NCBI GenBank assembly: GCA_937902945.1
Contig: CALEMD010000305.1
Location: forward strand, 1 to 7,061
Direction of reading: 5' to 3'
Length of the DNA stretch: 7,061 bases
Source: an uncultured Erysipelotrichaceae bacterium
GTDB taxonomy: Bacteria > Bacillota_I > Bacilli_A > Erysipelotrichales > Erysipelotrichaceae
This document shows positions 1 to 5,764 of this stretch, piece by piece. The position numbers and the translations under genes were made by a program. The notes below the pieces were generated by a model, which saw only the letters and a program-made list of their open reading frames with translations, was not told the DNA's origin and did not search any database. Numbering within the stretch: the stretch's first letter is position 1; every line of letters starts with the position of its first letter.

Positions 1-84
1 TGATTCATTCAGTCTTCAGTGCTTTAATCTGCTCGTTATAGGTGTGAACTGTAACTGGTTATAACAGCAAATGTTCTGTATTAT

Positions 85-98
85 CTGTTAATTAACAG
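85..98. repeat. 14-bp perfect palindrome over the epimerase stop codon
   Basis: CTGTTAATTAACAG is self-complementary and contains the stop codon of the leftward gene. A further TAACAG at 62-67 could pair with CTGTTA at 85-90. No T-run follows on the minus strand, so this is not a convincing intrinsic terminator. It may be a weak 3'-end structure or chance. Confidence 0.4.
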
Positions 99-966
99 CA
101 GAGAGCAGCTGTTTGATGCAATCAACAGCTTCTTCATGTGAGACTTCCGGTTCAAGGCTGAGAGCCGCGCTTTCTTTTTTCATCTCTTCAAGCAAAGGGA
201 TATAGTCGATGTCACCGCTGAGAAGGGCTGTATGAACAAATGGCTTTGGCATCAGTTCTTTCTGATAGTGATAATTCTTAAGATGAATATGGCCGATATC
301 ATTTTTAACAAGATGATATTCAGCAGGGATGTCATCCGTCTGCCATTCTTCAGGAACGCGGAACTTTTCTGCACGATAGGAATTGGCAGGGTCATAAAGC
401 AGCTTGACGTTGAAGCAGTCAGCCATTCTCAGCAAACGCTGTGTCATTGCGGCCTTAGGACAGTGCGAATATGGGCAGTTCTCAAGAACTAAAGTGATAT
501 TATGCTTTGCGGCAATCGCAGAGGCGAGTCTGATATTGTCAGCAATCTCCAGCATATCTTTTTCGGTTCCGACTATTCCTACTTCTTCATTGTCGGGAAT
601 GCGGAAAGGGAATATGCGGATCTTATCAGTACCGACAATTTCCGCTGTTCTGCAGGCTTGCTCAAGGTACTCAAGATGCAGATTCACATCTCCTTCAATG
701 CAGTAGAAATCAGGATTGAAAAGAGAAACACGATATCCCTCATATAGAGGATATAGAAAGAATACAGTGGAGGCAAGATTGACAATCTGCAGTCCAAAAG
801 AATCTGCAATATCTTTTATTCTGTGTGCTTCTGATTCATTGCATTCCTCAATGGATTTGCCAAATACATTGTGAATCTCAATTGCTTTCATGCCGCTATC
901 AGCAATGATTCTGCAGGCTTTTTCAAAATTCGCGTCAATCTGATCGGTAATTATGGATTCAATCAT
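88..966 (-). CDS. TIM-barrel sugar (phosphate) isomerase/epimerase, xylose-isomerase-like family
   Basis: A 292-residue cytoplasmic protein with the alternating strand/helix pattern of the AP-endonuclease-2/xylose-isomerase-like TIM barrel. The expected metal and catalytic positions are visible: E162 (LVLENC), D192 (LLYDPANSY), H226/H228 (HIHLKNYH) and E272 or E274 (SLEPEVSHE). Enzymes of this fold move hydrogen between C-2 and C-3 or between C-1 and C-2 of keto sugars, using a divalent metal. The family includes fructoselysine 3-epimerase (FrlC), tagatose/psicose 3-epimerases and hydroxypyruvate isomerase. Length is normal. The ATG is supported by AAGGAG (complement of 975-980) 8 nt upstream and by a matching promoter. 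It is divergent from the regulator/PTS genes, so it probably serves the same catabolic route, acting on an isomer of the imported substrate. The family call is firm; the substrate is unknown. Confidence 0.85.
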   Translation of the reverse strand: MIESIITDQIDANFEKACRIIADSGMKAIEIHNVFGKSIEECNESEAHRIKDIADSFGLQIVNLASTVFFLYPLYEGYRVSLFNPDFYCIEGDVNLHLEYLEQACRTAEIVGTDKIRIFPFRIPDNEEVGIVGTEKDMLEIADNIRLASAIAAKHNITLVLENCPYSHCPKAAMTQRLLRMADCFNVKLLYDPANSYRAEKFRVPEEWQTDDIPAEYHLVKNDIGHIHLKNYHYQKELMPKPFVHTALLSGDIDYIPLLEEMKKESAALSLEPEVSHEEAVDCIKQLLSAVN

Positions 967-992
967 GGTATTTGCTCCTTGCTATTGAACAC

Positions 993-1022
993 ATAATAGT
1001 AAACTAAACATGTTATGTCCAA
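993..1022 (-). promoter_or_regulatory. Sigma-A-type promoter of the epimerase gene
   Basis: On the minus strand, TTGGAC (complement of 1017-1022) and TATTAT (complement of 993-998) are separated by 18 nt. This predicts a start near 986 and a leader of about 20 nt before the ATG at 966. An 8-bp palindrome, AACATGTT (1007-1014), lies in the spacer. The -35 box overlaps the left arm of the 11-bp inverted repeat described separately. Confidence 0.55.
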
Positions 1023-1084
1023 TTGAAAATTCTAGTCACAAGCCTATGACTGTGCTGCAGGAAAATCAAAATCTTTTCAATTGG
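1019..1084. repeat. 11-bp perfect inverted repeat spanning the divergent promoter region
   Basis: CCAATTGAAAA at 1019-1029 is repeated in exact reverse complement as TTTTCAATTGG at 1074-1084, with 44 nt between. The left arm overlaps the -35 of the leftward epimerase promoter. The right arm ends 5 nt before the TGNTATAAT element of the rightward regulator promoter. The symmetry about the divergent region suggests paired binding sites for one protein, unproven. Confidence 0.5.
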
Positions 1085-1086
1085 CT

Positions 1087-1113
1087 AAGTGGTATAATGT
1101 ATATATACCACTT
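1087..1113 (+). promoter_or_regulatory. Extended -10 promoter of the regulatory genes embedded in a 10-bp-arm operator palindrome
   Basis: AAGTGGTATA (1087-1096) and TATACCACTT (1104-1113) form a perfect 10-bp inverted repeat around a 7-nt spacer. The sequence contains TGGTATAAT (1090-1098), an extended -10 of the form TGNTATAAT; no good -35 is visible at 16-18 nt. The predicted start, about 1105, lies inside the right arm, so a bound protein should block transcription. The half-site TGGTATA recurs before the PTS operon. GntR/HutC proteins commonly bind such A/T-centred palindromes in their own promoters, so autoregulation by the regulator encoded here is the likely reading. Confidence 0.65.
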
Positions 1114-1117
1114 GGAG
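1114..1117 (+). promoter_or_regulatory. Ribosome binding site deciding the GTG start at 1124
   Basis: GGAG sits 6 nt before GTG at 1124. The upstream in-frame ATG at 1010 has no Shine-Dalgarno sequence, and a start there would read through the operator and promoter; the 38 extra residues it adds do not look like domain sequence. Confidence 0.6.
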
Positions 1118-1123
1118 AAAAAC

Positions 1124-1645
1124 GTGAAAAAGCAGAAGGAAATATCAATCACAAGAGAATTAGGTCAATTTGATTCCATAACGCAGGCAATTAGAGAAGC
1201 TGGGTATTCATATGAATACCCTATACTGATTTCTCGAATTGTTGAAGCTAATAAAATCGTCAGCAATGAATTGCAGATTCCAATAGCTTCTCCTGTTTAT
1301 GAGTATAAGAAACTCCGAATTGTTGAGAATAGGCCAAGAGCAATTGAACATATATTTATTGACGCTAGAAATTTGGAAGGCATCGAGAAGGAGGATTTGC
1401 GCAATCAGTCTTTATATGAGTTTTTGTATGCTCACTTTGGATTGAAGGTTGCAAAAAACGAAGAAGAAATTCTTGTTGTGCGTGCGGATGAAGAGGAATC
1501 AGAATTGCTGAAAATCGAAGCCAATGCTGAGGTTATGCTGATTAAGGGCAAATCGTATATGACCAAGTATAAACAGCCGTTTGAGTACTTCCAAATAACT
1601 GCAATCCCTGGCTTTTTTAGATATAGGAGTGTAAATAGGAAATGA
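1124..1645 (+). CDS. Stand-alone UTRA effector-binding protein (GntR/HutC-like, no HTH)
   Basis: From the GTG start this is 173 residues and corresponds to a complete UTRA domain. It has the linker-like opening 'GQFDSITQAIREAG' (14-27), the paired middle segment 'PVYEYKKLRIVENRPRAIEH' (57-76), 'QSLYEFLYAHFGLKV' (95-109) and the closing 'KYKQPFEYFQI' (148-158) followed by 'GFFRYRS' (163-169). UTRA domains bind small metabolites, usually phosphorylated sugars, in HutC-family repressors. The N-terminal winged helix normally preceding it is absent, and the 157 nt back to the divergent gene is promoter and operator DNA, so no HTH remnant fits. It overlaps the next gene, a full-length GntR/HutC regulator, by ATGA, indicating translational coupling. 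It may be a co-sensor or heterodimer partner, or a degenerate duplicate. It may also bind ligand independently. The domain call is firm; the role is inferred. Confidence 0.75.
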   Translation: MKKQKEISITRELGQFDSITQAIREAGYSYEYPILISRIVEANKIVSNELQIPIASPVYEYKKLRIVENRPRAIEHIFIDARNLEGIEKEDLRNQSLYEFLYAHFGLKVAKNEEEILVVRADEEESELLKIEANAEVMLIKGKSYMTKYKQPFEYFQITAIPGFFRYRSVNRK

Positions 1646-2367
1646 ATGAAAATCAAAAGCCATTGTATGTTCAGCTCGCAGACAATATGAGGAATAAAAT
1701 AATCAGCGGTGAATACCGCGTCGGAAGCAAAATTATGTCTGAGAGACAGATGGCTGAAATCTATGGCTTGAATAGATTGACCGTTAGAAAATCAATTGAG
1801 CAGTTGATTCAGGAAGGCTATTTATCAGCTGTTCAAGGCAAAGGGACATTTGTGGAACGAATGACAGATGGCGGAAAGAAAATGCAGTTTGGCTCATCTG
1901 AAATCATGAGTTTGAGTTCTCAGTTAAGACAAAGCGGATTTTCCTCCAGCAGGACTGTATTATCATTCAAGAAAATCAAATCTGAAAAAGTGCTGAAGGA
2001 TTTTTTTCCGAATTCAGCTGAATGCTATGAACTGATCAGACTTTCTAAAATTGACAATAATCCGTATGCTCTTCAGATCTGCTACTTTCCAGCATCGGTA
2101 TTTCATAGGCCGGAGCGATTCGATTTTTCTTCGGGATCTATCTATGATTATATGGAATCACAAGGTCATCGCCCAAAAACAATGATTTCTGAGATGACTG
2201 CTGTTCCTGTTCCAAGTGATTACAGTGAAATACTGGCTATTGAAAAAGGAAAACTGATATTCTTTTATGAATACTTTGGATTCGATATAGATCATAAAAT
2301 GGTTGAATATACTCGATCGTATTACATTCCTGAGTACACGAGCTTCAAGTATTCAACTGAAAAATAG
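1642..2367 (+). CDS. GntR/HutC-family transcriptional regulator (wHTH-UTRA)
   Basis: A 241-residue protein of normal family length. Residues about 7-72 form the GntR winged helix: 'PLYVQLADNMRNKIISGEY', then helix-turn-helix 'SERQMAEIYGLNRLTVRKSI' (33-52) and wing 'GYLSAVQGKGTFVE' (59-72). Residues from about 85 to the C-terminus form the UTRA ligand pocket, with 'SSGSIYDYMESQGHRPK' and the closing 'KMVEYTRSYYIPEYTSFKY'. Such proteins are dimeric repressors released by sugar phosphates. The start overlaps the previous stop by 4 nt; AGGAG at 1625-1629 lies 12 nt upstream, a long spacing, so coupling from the UTRA-only gene probably matters. TGGTATA-type palindromes in its own promoter and before the PTS operon are the likely operators. 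The inducer is probably a phosphorylated intermediate made by the PTS; its identity is unknown. Confidence 0.92.
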   Translation: MNENQKPLYVQLADNMRNKIISGEYRVGSKIMSERQMAEIYGLNRLTVRKSIEQLIQEGYLSAVQGKGTFVERMTDGGKKMQFGSSEIMSLSSQLRQSGFSSSRTVLSFKKIKSEKVLKDFFPNSAECYELIRLSKIDNNPYALQICYFPASVFHRPERFDFSSGSIYDYMESQGHRPKTMISEMTAVPVPSDYSEILAIEKGKLIFFYEYFGFDIDHKMVEYTRSYYIPEYTSFKYSTEK

Positions 2368-2375
2368 TCAGATAG

Positions 2376-2417
2376 AAACACCTTTATTGCCGAGTAATCT
2401 TATAAAGGTGTTTTTTT
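2376..2417 (+). terminator. Intrinsic terminator of the regulatory operon
   Basis: AAACACCTTTAT (2376-2387) pairs perfectly with ATAAAGGTGTTT (2402-2413) around a 14-nt loop, and the right arm runs into seven Ts (2411-2417). It begins 9 nt after the regulator stop and ends just before the PTS promoter, insulating the two units. Confidence 0.88.
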
Positions 2418-2420
2418 ATA

Positions 2421-2448
2421 TTGTCTTTGGAAAGAAATGGTATATACT
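2421..2448 (+). promoter_or_regulatory. Promoter of the PTS operon
   Basis: TTGTCT (2421-2426) and TATACT (2443-2448) are 16 nt apart, giving a start near 2455 and a leader of about 70 nt. The -10 lies inside the first operator-like site. The -35 is only a moderate match. Confidence 0.5.
2438..2448 (+). promoter_or_regulatory. Operator-like site 1 (TGGTATATACT) over the PTS -10
   Basis: It carries the TGGTATA half-site seen in the regulator promoter; the right half is imperfect (TATACT instead of TATACCA). Occupancy would occlude the -10. Confidence 0.45.
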
Positions 2449-2466
2449 GAAATCGAGTGGAGTATA

Positions 2467-2476
2467 TGGTATACCA
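2467..2476. promoter_or_regulatory. Operator-like site 2 (TGGTATACCA palindrome)
   Basis: A perfect 10-bp palindrome about 12-21 nt downstream of the predicted PTS transcription start. It is a compact version of the half-sites at 1087-1113, and the best single candidate for binding by the GntR regulator. Confidence 0.55.
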
Positions 2477-2487
2477 GTTGAAATTAC

Positions 2488-2495
2488 GGTATACC
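2488..2495. promoter_or_regulatory. Operator-like site 3 (GGTATACC palindrome)
   Basis: An 8-bp palindrome repeating site 2 exactly 20 nt downstream and followed by the same CAGT (site 2: GGTATACCAGTTG; site 3: GGTATACCAGTGG). Two helical turns of spacing put both on the same DNA face, which favours cooperative binding or a transcription roadblock in the leader. Confidence 0.5.
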
Positions 2496-2510
2496 AGTGG
2501 TCTGCACTAT

Positions 2511-2518
2511 GGAGGAGG
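2511..2518 (+). promoter_or_regulatory. Ribosome binding site deciding the EIIC start
   Basis: GGAGGAGG is 5 nt before ATG 2524. It rules out the in-frame GTG at 2497 and ATG at 2509, which lie upstream of or next to this site. Confidence 0.8.
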
Positions 2519-2523
2519 AAAGT

Positions 2524-3327
2524 ATGACCGCTTTACAAGCAATATTGATTGGAATCGTCTCTGCTTTATCTACATTGGAAGGGGGCTGGCTTGGCGAATG
2601 CAAGTTCCGCGAACCAGTTGTAACAGGAGCTTGCGTAGGATTGATTATGGGGGATTTGAAACAAGGCTTGATTATCGGAGCTCAGCTTGAACTGATTTGG
2701 ATGGGAACATCTTCGATTGGACCAGTAGCTGGACTTGCTGTAGGACCTGGAGGAACAATTGGAACTGCAATAGCCTTGTCAACTGGAACTGGTGTTGAAG
2801 CTGCAATGATGTTTGGAGTGCCAGTATCAGTTCTTCTTCAATTTATGCAGTCATTGATTGATACTGCATATTCAGGACCGATGCATACTGTTGATAATTT
2901 GATTGATCAAGGTGGGCAGGAAAAGAAAATCATCATGATTCATTGGCTTTGCGGAATTATAACATTCTTCATTTATTTCATACTTACGTTCGTTGCACTT
3001 TACTTTGGAAACAATGCTATCAATGCAATCGTCAGCAATCTCCCTGCATGGGTCAGCAGTGGCTTGGGTGCTGTTGCTAAAGTGCTGCCAGCACTTGGTT
3101 TTGCACTTTTGCTGAATCTGCTTTTGGAAAAGAATCTTATACCATATTTGATAATCGGTTTCTGTCTGTCTGCATATCTGGGACTCTCAATGGTTGGAGT
3201 TGCGGCAGTTTCTATTGCATTGGCATGGATTATTTATCTTGAACGCAGCAGAAAAATGAATACTTCGATGCCGGTATCTGCATCTGCAAATAATGCTGAT
3301 GATGACGAGGAAGGAGATACATTATAA
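2524..3327 (+). CDS. PTS mannose/fructose/sorbose-family EIIC (membrane channel subunit)
   Basis: A 267-residue hydrophobic protein with the family hallmarks: an N-terminal segment ending in a charged 'GECKFREP' loop (24-31), the 'GAQLELIWMG' signature (52-61), the glycine-rich 'VGPGGTIGTAIALSTG' stretch (73-88) and several C-terminal membrane spans (about 141-162, 185-200, 206-238). With EIID it forms the inner-membrane complex that translocates the sugar while EIIB phosphorylates it. ATG 2524 is set by the GGAGGAGG site. The tail (about 249-267) is soluble and strongly acidic ('NADDDEEGDTL'). First gene of the operon; its stop overlaps the EIID start by 1 nt. The family is certain; the substrate is not deducible. 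Confidence 0.93.
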   Translation: MTALQAILIGIVSALSTLEGGWLGECKFREPVVTGACVGLIMGDLKQGLIIGAQLELIWMGTSSIGPVAGLAVGPGGTIGTAIALSTGTGVEAAMMFGVPVSVLLQFMQSLIDTAYSGPMHTVDNLIDQGGQEKKIIMIHWLCGIITFFIYFILTFVALYFGNNAINAIVSNLPAWVSSGLGAVAKVLPALGFALLLNLLLEKNLIPYLIIGFCLSAYLGLSMVGVAAVSIALAWIIYLERSRKMNTSMPVSASANNADDDEEGDTL

Positions 3328-4151
3328 TGATTACAGCAGTTGAAAAGAAACTTCCAAAAAATGAATTTAAGTCGATATTTTGGAGATCATTTACGTTGCT
3401 TGGCTCGTTTAACAGTGAACGAATGGAAGGATTAGGATTCCTTTATGCGGTGATGCCTAGTATTAAGAGAATTTGGAAAGATGATGAAAAGGGTTATAAA
3501 GAGGCAATGCATCGGCATATAGCAGCATTCAATATGACAGTAGCTCCTTCACCGCTGGTTATGGGTATGACAGTTGCAATGGAGGAAAAAGCCAAAGAAG
3601 ATCCAAACTTTGATACCAGTTCAATTAACGCTATTAAAGTTTCACTTATGGGACCGTTAAGTGGAATAGGAGATACTTTTTTCTGGGGCATTTTCAAAGT
3701 TCTGGCCTGTTCAATAGGTGCTAGTTTTGCAGCTGAAGGCAGCATAATGGGCCCGATAATGCTTCTTCTGGTTTTCAATATTCCTAACTTTCTGACTAGA
3801 TACTATGGTTTAAAGATTGGTTATACAAATGGCACTAACATTCTTGACAAGCTAAATGATTCCAATCAGATGCATTTGTTTACATACGTTGCCGGTATTG
3901 TCGGAGTTGCATCAATTGGATGCATGGTTGCGGCATGGATTGGTATTTCAACTCCATTGACATTTACTATTGCTGGAAGCCAAATAGTGGTTCAGGAGTA
4001 TCTTGACCAGATTTGTCCGCAATTACTTTCTTTGACAGCAACATTGCTCATCTATCAGCAGCTGAAGAAGAATAAGATTGGCATTATGCAGCTCATACTG
4101 ATCATTGTTGTTATAGCATTTGCTTTAGGTGCATTTGGTATCTTGGCTTAG
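3327..4151 (+). CDS. PTS mannose/fructose/sorbose-family EIID (membrane subunit)
   Basis: A 274-residue protein of usual family length. Diagnostic segments are 'SFTLLGSFNSERMEGLGF' (21-38), 'HRHIAAFNMTVAPSPLVMGM' (62-81) with 'AMEEK' (84-88), and 'MGPLSGIGDTFFWG' (108-121). Membrane spans lie in the second half (about 122-152, 186-206, 253-274). EIID is found only in mannose-family PTS and pairs with EIIC in the membrane. AAGGAG at 3311-3316 lies 10 nt before the ATG, which overlaps the EIIC stop by 1 nt, so the two are probably translated at matched rates. A 12-nt gap leads to EIIB. Confidence 0.94.
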   Translation: MITAVEKKLPKNEFKSIFWRSFTLLGSFNSERMEGLGFLYAVMPSIKRIWKDDEKGYKEAMHRHIAAFNMTVAPSPLVMGMTVAMEEKAKEDPNFDTSSINAIKVSLMGPLSGIGDTFFWGIFKVLACSIGASFAAEGSIMGPIMLLLVFNIPNFLTRYYGLKIGYTNGTNILDKLNDSNQMHLFTYVAGIVGVASIGCMVAAWIGISTPLTFTIAGSQIVVQEYLDQICPQLLSLTATLLIYQQLKKNKIGIMQLILIIVVIAFALGAFGILA

Positions 4152-4163
4152 GAGGAACATTGC

Positions 4164-4646
4164 ATGATAAGTGATGTAAGAATTGATGATCGTTTGATAC
4201 ATGGACAGGTTTGCGGCTATTGGATTCCGCAGAACAGCATTAATAAAATAGTTATTGTTGATGACGAAATAGTACATGATAAAAACAGGAAAACAGCTTT
4301 GCGTTTTGGATGCCCTGAAAAAGTCAGTCTTTCATTTCATTCGTCCTTAAAGACAGCGGAAATCTTAAAAAATGGTGGGGATGAAGGCAGCAATGTAATG
4401 ATTCTCTGCACAAATCCAAAACCAATATTAGATATGATTGAAGCTGGGTATCATTTTGACAAGATAACTGTGGGGAATATATCGCCGCACGACAAAAGTG
4501 ATGTTCATATTAAGGGTACAACATATGTAAACCAGCAGGATATCAGCTGCTTCAAAAAACTGGTTCAGCAAGGAGTAAAAATTATTTTACAGATGGCCCC
4601 GAAAGATAATGCTGAAGATTTGACGGAATACTTTGCAAAATTATAA
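4164..4646 (+). CDS. PTS mannose/fructose/sorbose-family EIIB (phosphocarrier)
   Basis: A 160-residue cytoplasmic subunit beginning with the EIIB phosphorylation motif 'RIDDRLIHGQV' (6-16). H13 receives the phosphate from EIIA and passes it to the incoming sugar. The rest fits the EIIB-Man fold: 'IVIVDDEIVHD' (29-39), 'VMILCTNPKPI' and 'ITVGNISPHD'. This family uses His, unlike the Cys of other EIIB classes. AGGAGG at 4150-4155, overlapping the EIID stop, lies 8 nt before the ATG. It is a separate polypeptide rather than an EIIAB fusion as in E. coli ManX, and the EIIA gene is placed after the SIS gene. Confidence 0.94.
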   Translation: MISDVRIDDRLIHGQVCGYWIPQNSINKIVIVDDEIVHDKNRKTALRFGCPEKVSLSFHSSLKTAEILKNGGDEGSNVMILCTNPKPILDMIEAGYHFDKITVGNISPHDKSDVHIKGTTYVNQQDISCFKKLVQQGVKIILQMAPKDNAEDLTEYFAKL

Positions 4647-4661
4647 GAAAGAGGAAATGTA

Positions 4662-5750
4662 ATGGAAAACAAGCCTACTGTATTAGGATACATGCACGAT
4701 CAGCCAAGAGCTTTGCAAAAAACTTTTGAGAACAGAGAAGAATATTTAAATCCGTTTGTTAAAATATTCCATGAACACAGCATTAAGAAAGTTCTATTCT
4801 TTGGATCAGGGACATCTTATAATGCTTCATTAATTGCTGCATATTATTTCAAGCATATTGCAGGTATTGATGCCATTGGCAATTATCCAACAGTTTTTCA
4901 TAACTATGAAAAGGCAGACTGGACAGGAATGCTGAAGAATGACGAAATACTGTTTGTAGGAATCAGTCAATCGGGAACATCGATATCAACAGTTGATATG
5001 ATGGACAAGGCTAAGAAAGAAGGATACCTTACTGTTGCAATAACTGAGGATCTTAATAGTGAGATCACGAAGCATGTCGACAGTGTTGTTCATTTGCTTT
5101 GCGGAAAGGAATGTACACCGCCAGAGACAAGAGGCTACACTGTTACGGTTCTGCAGATGTATTTGTTTGCCTATGCCATTGCAAAAGAAATCAAAAAGAT
5201 CGGGAATGCCGAATATGATAAAGCTATCGAAGATGCAGGGAAACTCACTGCCGATTTTGAGACAGTCATGAAGGAAAGTGAAGCATGGTATGACCGCAAT
5301 GCAACAAGCATAGTGAACAGCAATCGCGTTTATGTTTTGGGCTATGGGGTCGATTATGGATCGGCACTTGAAGGAATGCTGAAAATCGGTGAAATGCTTA
5401 GATTGCCGGCAATAGGTTATGAAATTGAAGAATATTCACATGGACCTACAATGGCAATCAGTCCGAAAGAAACAATTATCATGATAGGTTCCGATGAAGC
5501 AGAATGGGAACGCTGCAAACAATTCCGCACTGCATTTTTGAAATATACACCTCGTGTTCATGTAATCACATATCAGGATTTTGACGCTACGTCTAAAGAT
5601 ATTATATTTACAGTCAAAACAAATAAATACCTTGGACCGATTATGTATACGGTACCAATGCAGTTTGTTGCTGCTAAAGGAGCTTTGGATACAGATATCG
5701 ATACTGGCGTAGATCCGTTTAAGGAAGAACTGGCTCATCTTCCGAAGTAG
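4662..5750 (+). CDS. Two-lobed SIS-domain sugar-phosphate isomerase/deglycase (GlmS/FrlB/GfrF-like)
   Basis: A 362-residue protein with tandem SIS domains. The first has 'GSGTSYNAS' (48-56), 'SQSGTS' (102-107) and 'ETRGYT' (155-160). The second has 'GYGVDYGSALEGMLKIGE' (227-244) and 'EIEEYSHGP' (254-262). E244 and H260 are 16 residues apart, the spacing I recall for the catalytic Glu/His pair of GlmS and of the deglycases FraB/FrlB, so the active site looks intact. There is no glutaminase domain, so it is not GlmS itself. Lying between EIIB and EIIA in a mannose-family PTS operon, it probably acts on the PTS product. Options are deglycation of a fructosyl- or glucosyl-amine 6-phosphate, as in the glucoselysine system of Enterococcus, or an amino-sugar-6-phosphate isomerase/deaminase. 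AGAGGAA at 4650-4656 precedes the ATG. The fold is certain, the reaction class likely, the substrate unknown. Confidence 0.85.
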   Translation: MENKPTVLGYMHDQPRALQKTFENREEYLNPFVKIFHEHSIKKVLFFGSGTSYNASLIAAYYFKHIAGIDAIGNYPTVFHNYEKADWTGMLKNDEILFVGISQSGTSISTVDMMDKAKKEGYLTVAITEDLNSEITKHVDSVVHLLCGKECTPPETRGYTVTVLQMYLFAYAIAKEIKKIGNAEYDKAIEDAGKLTADFETVMKESEAWYDRNATSIVNSNRVYVLGYGVDYGSALEGMLKIGEMLRLPAIGYEIEEYSHGPTMAISPKETIIMIGSDEAEWERCKQFRTAFLKYTPRVHVITYQDFDATSKDIIFTVKTNKYLGPIMYTVPMQFVAAKGALDTDIDTGVDPFKEELAHLPK

Positions 5751-5764
5751 AAAGAAGGAAGATA

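Noticed and set aside
62..90. TAACAG...CTGTTA hairpin as a terminator of the epimerase gene
   Set aside because: Only six A/T-rich base pairs with a 17-nt loop and no U-run on the minus strand.
232..747. Plus-strand open frames opposite the epimerase gene
   Set aside because: Three overlapping frames antisense to a gene with visible catalytic motifs; no RBS or recognisable protein sequence.
1010..1123. Upstream in-frame ATG start at 1010 for the UTRA-only gene, adding 38 residues
   Set aside because: It has no RBS, overlaps the leftward promoter and would translate through the operator and -10. The GTG at 1124 has GGAG at 6 nt and begins right at domain-like sequence.
2497..2523. Upstream starts (GTG 2497, ATG 2509) for EIIC
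   Set aside because: Both lie upstream of the GGAGGAGG site that is ideally placed for ATG 2524.
5646..5656. GTATACGGTAC within the SIS gene as a further operator
   Set aside because: It lies inside coding sequence, lacks the TGGTATACCA symmetry and is explained by the codons for the segment around MYTVPM.
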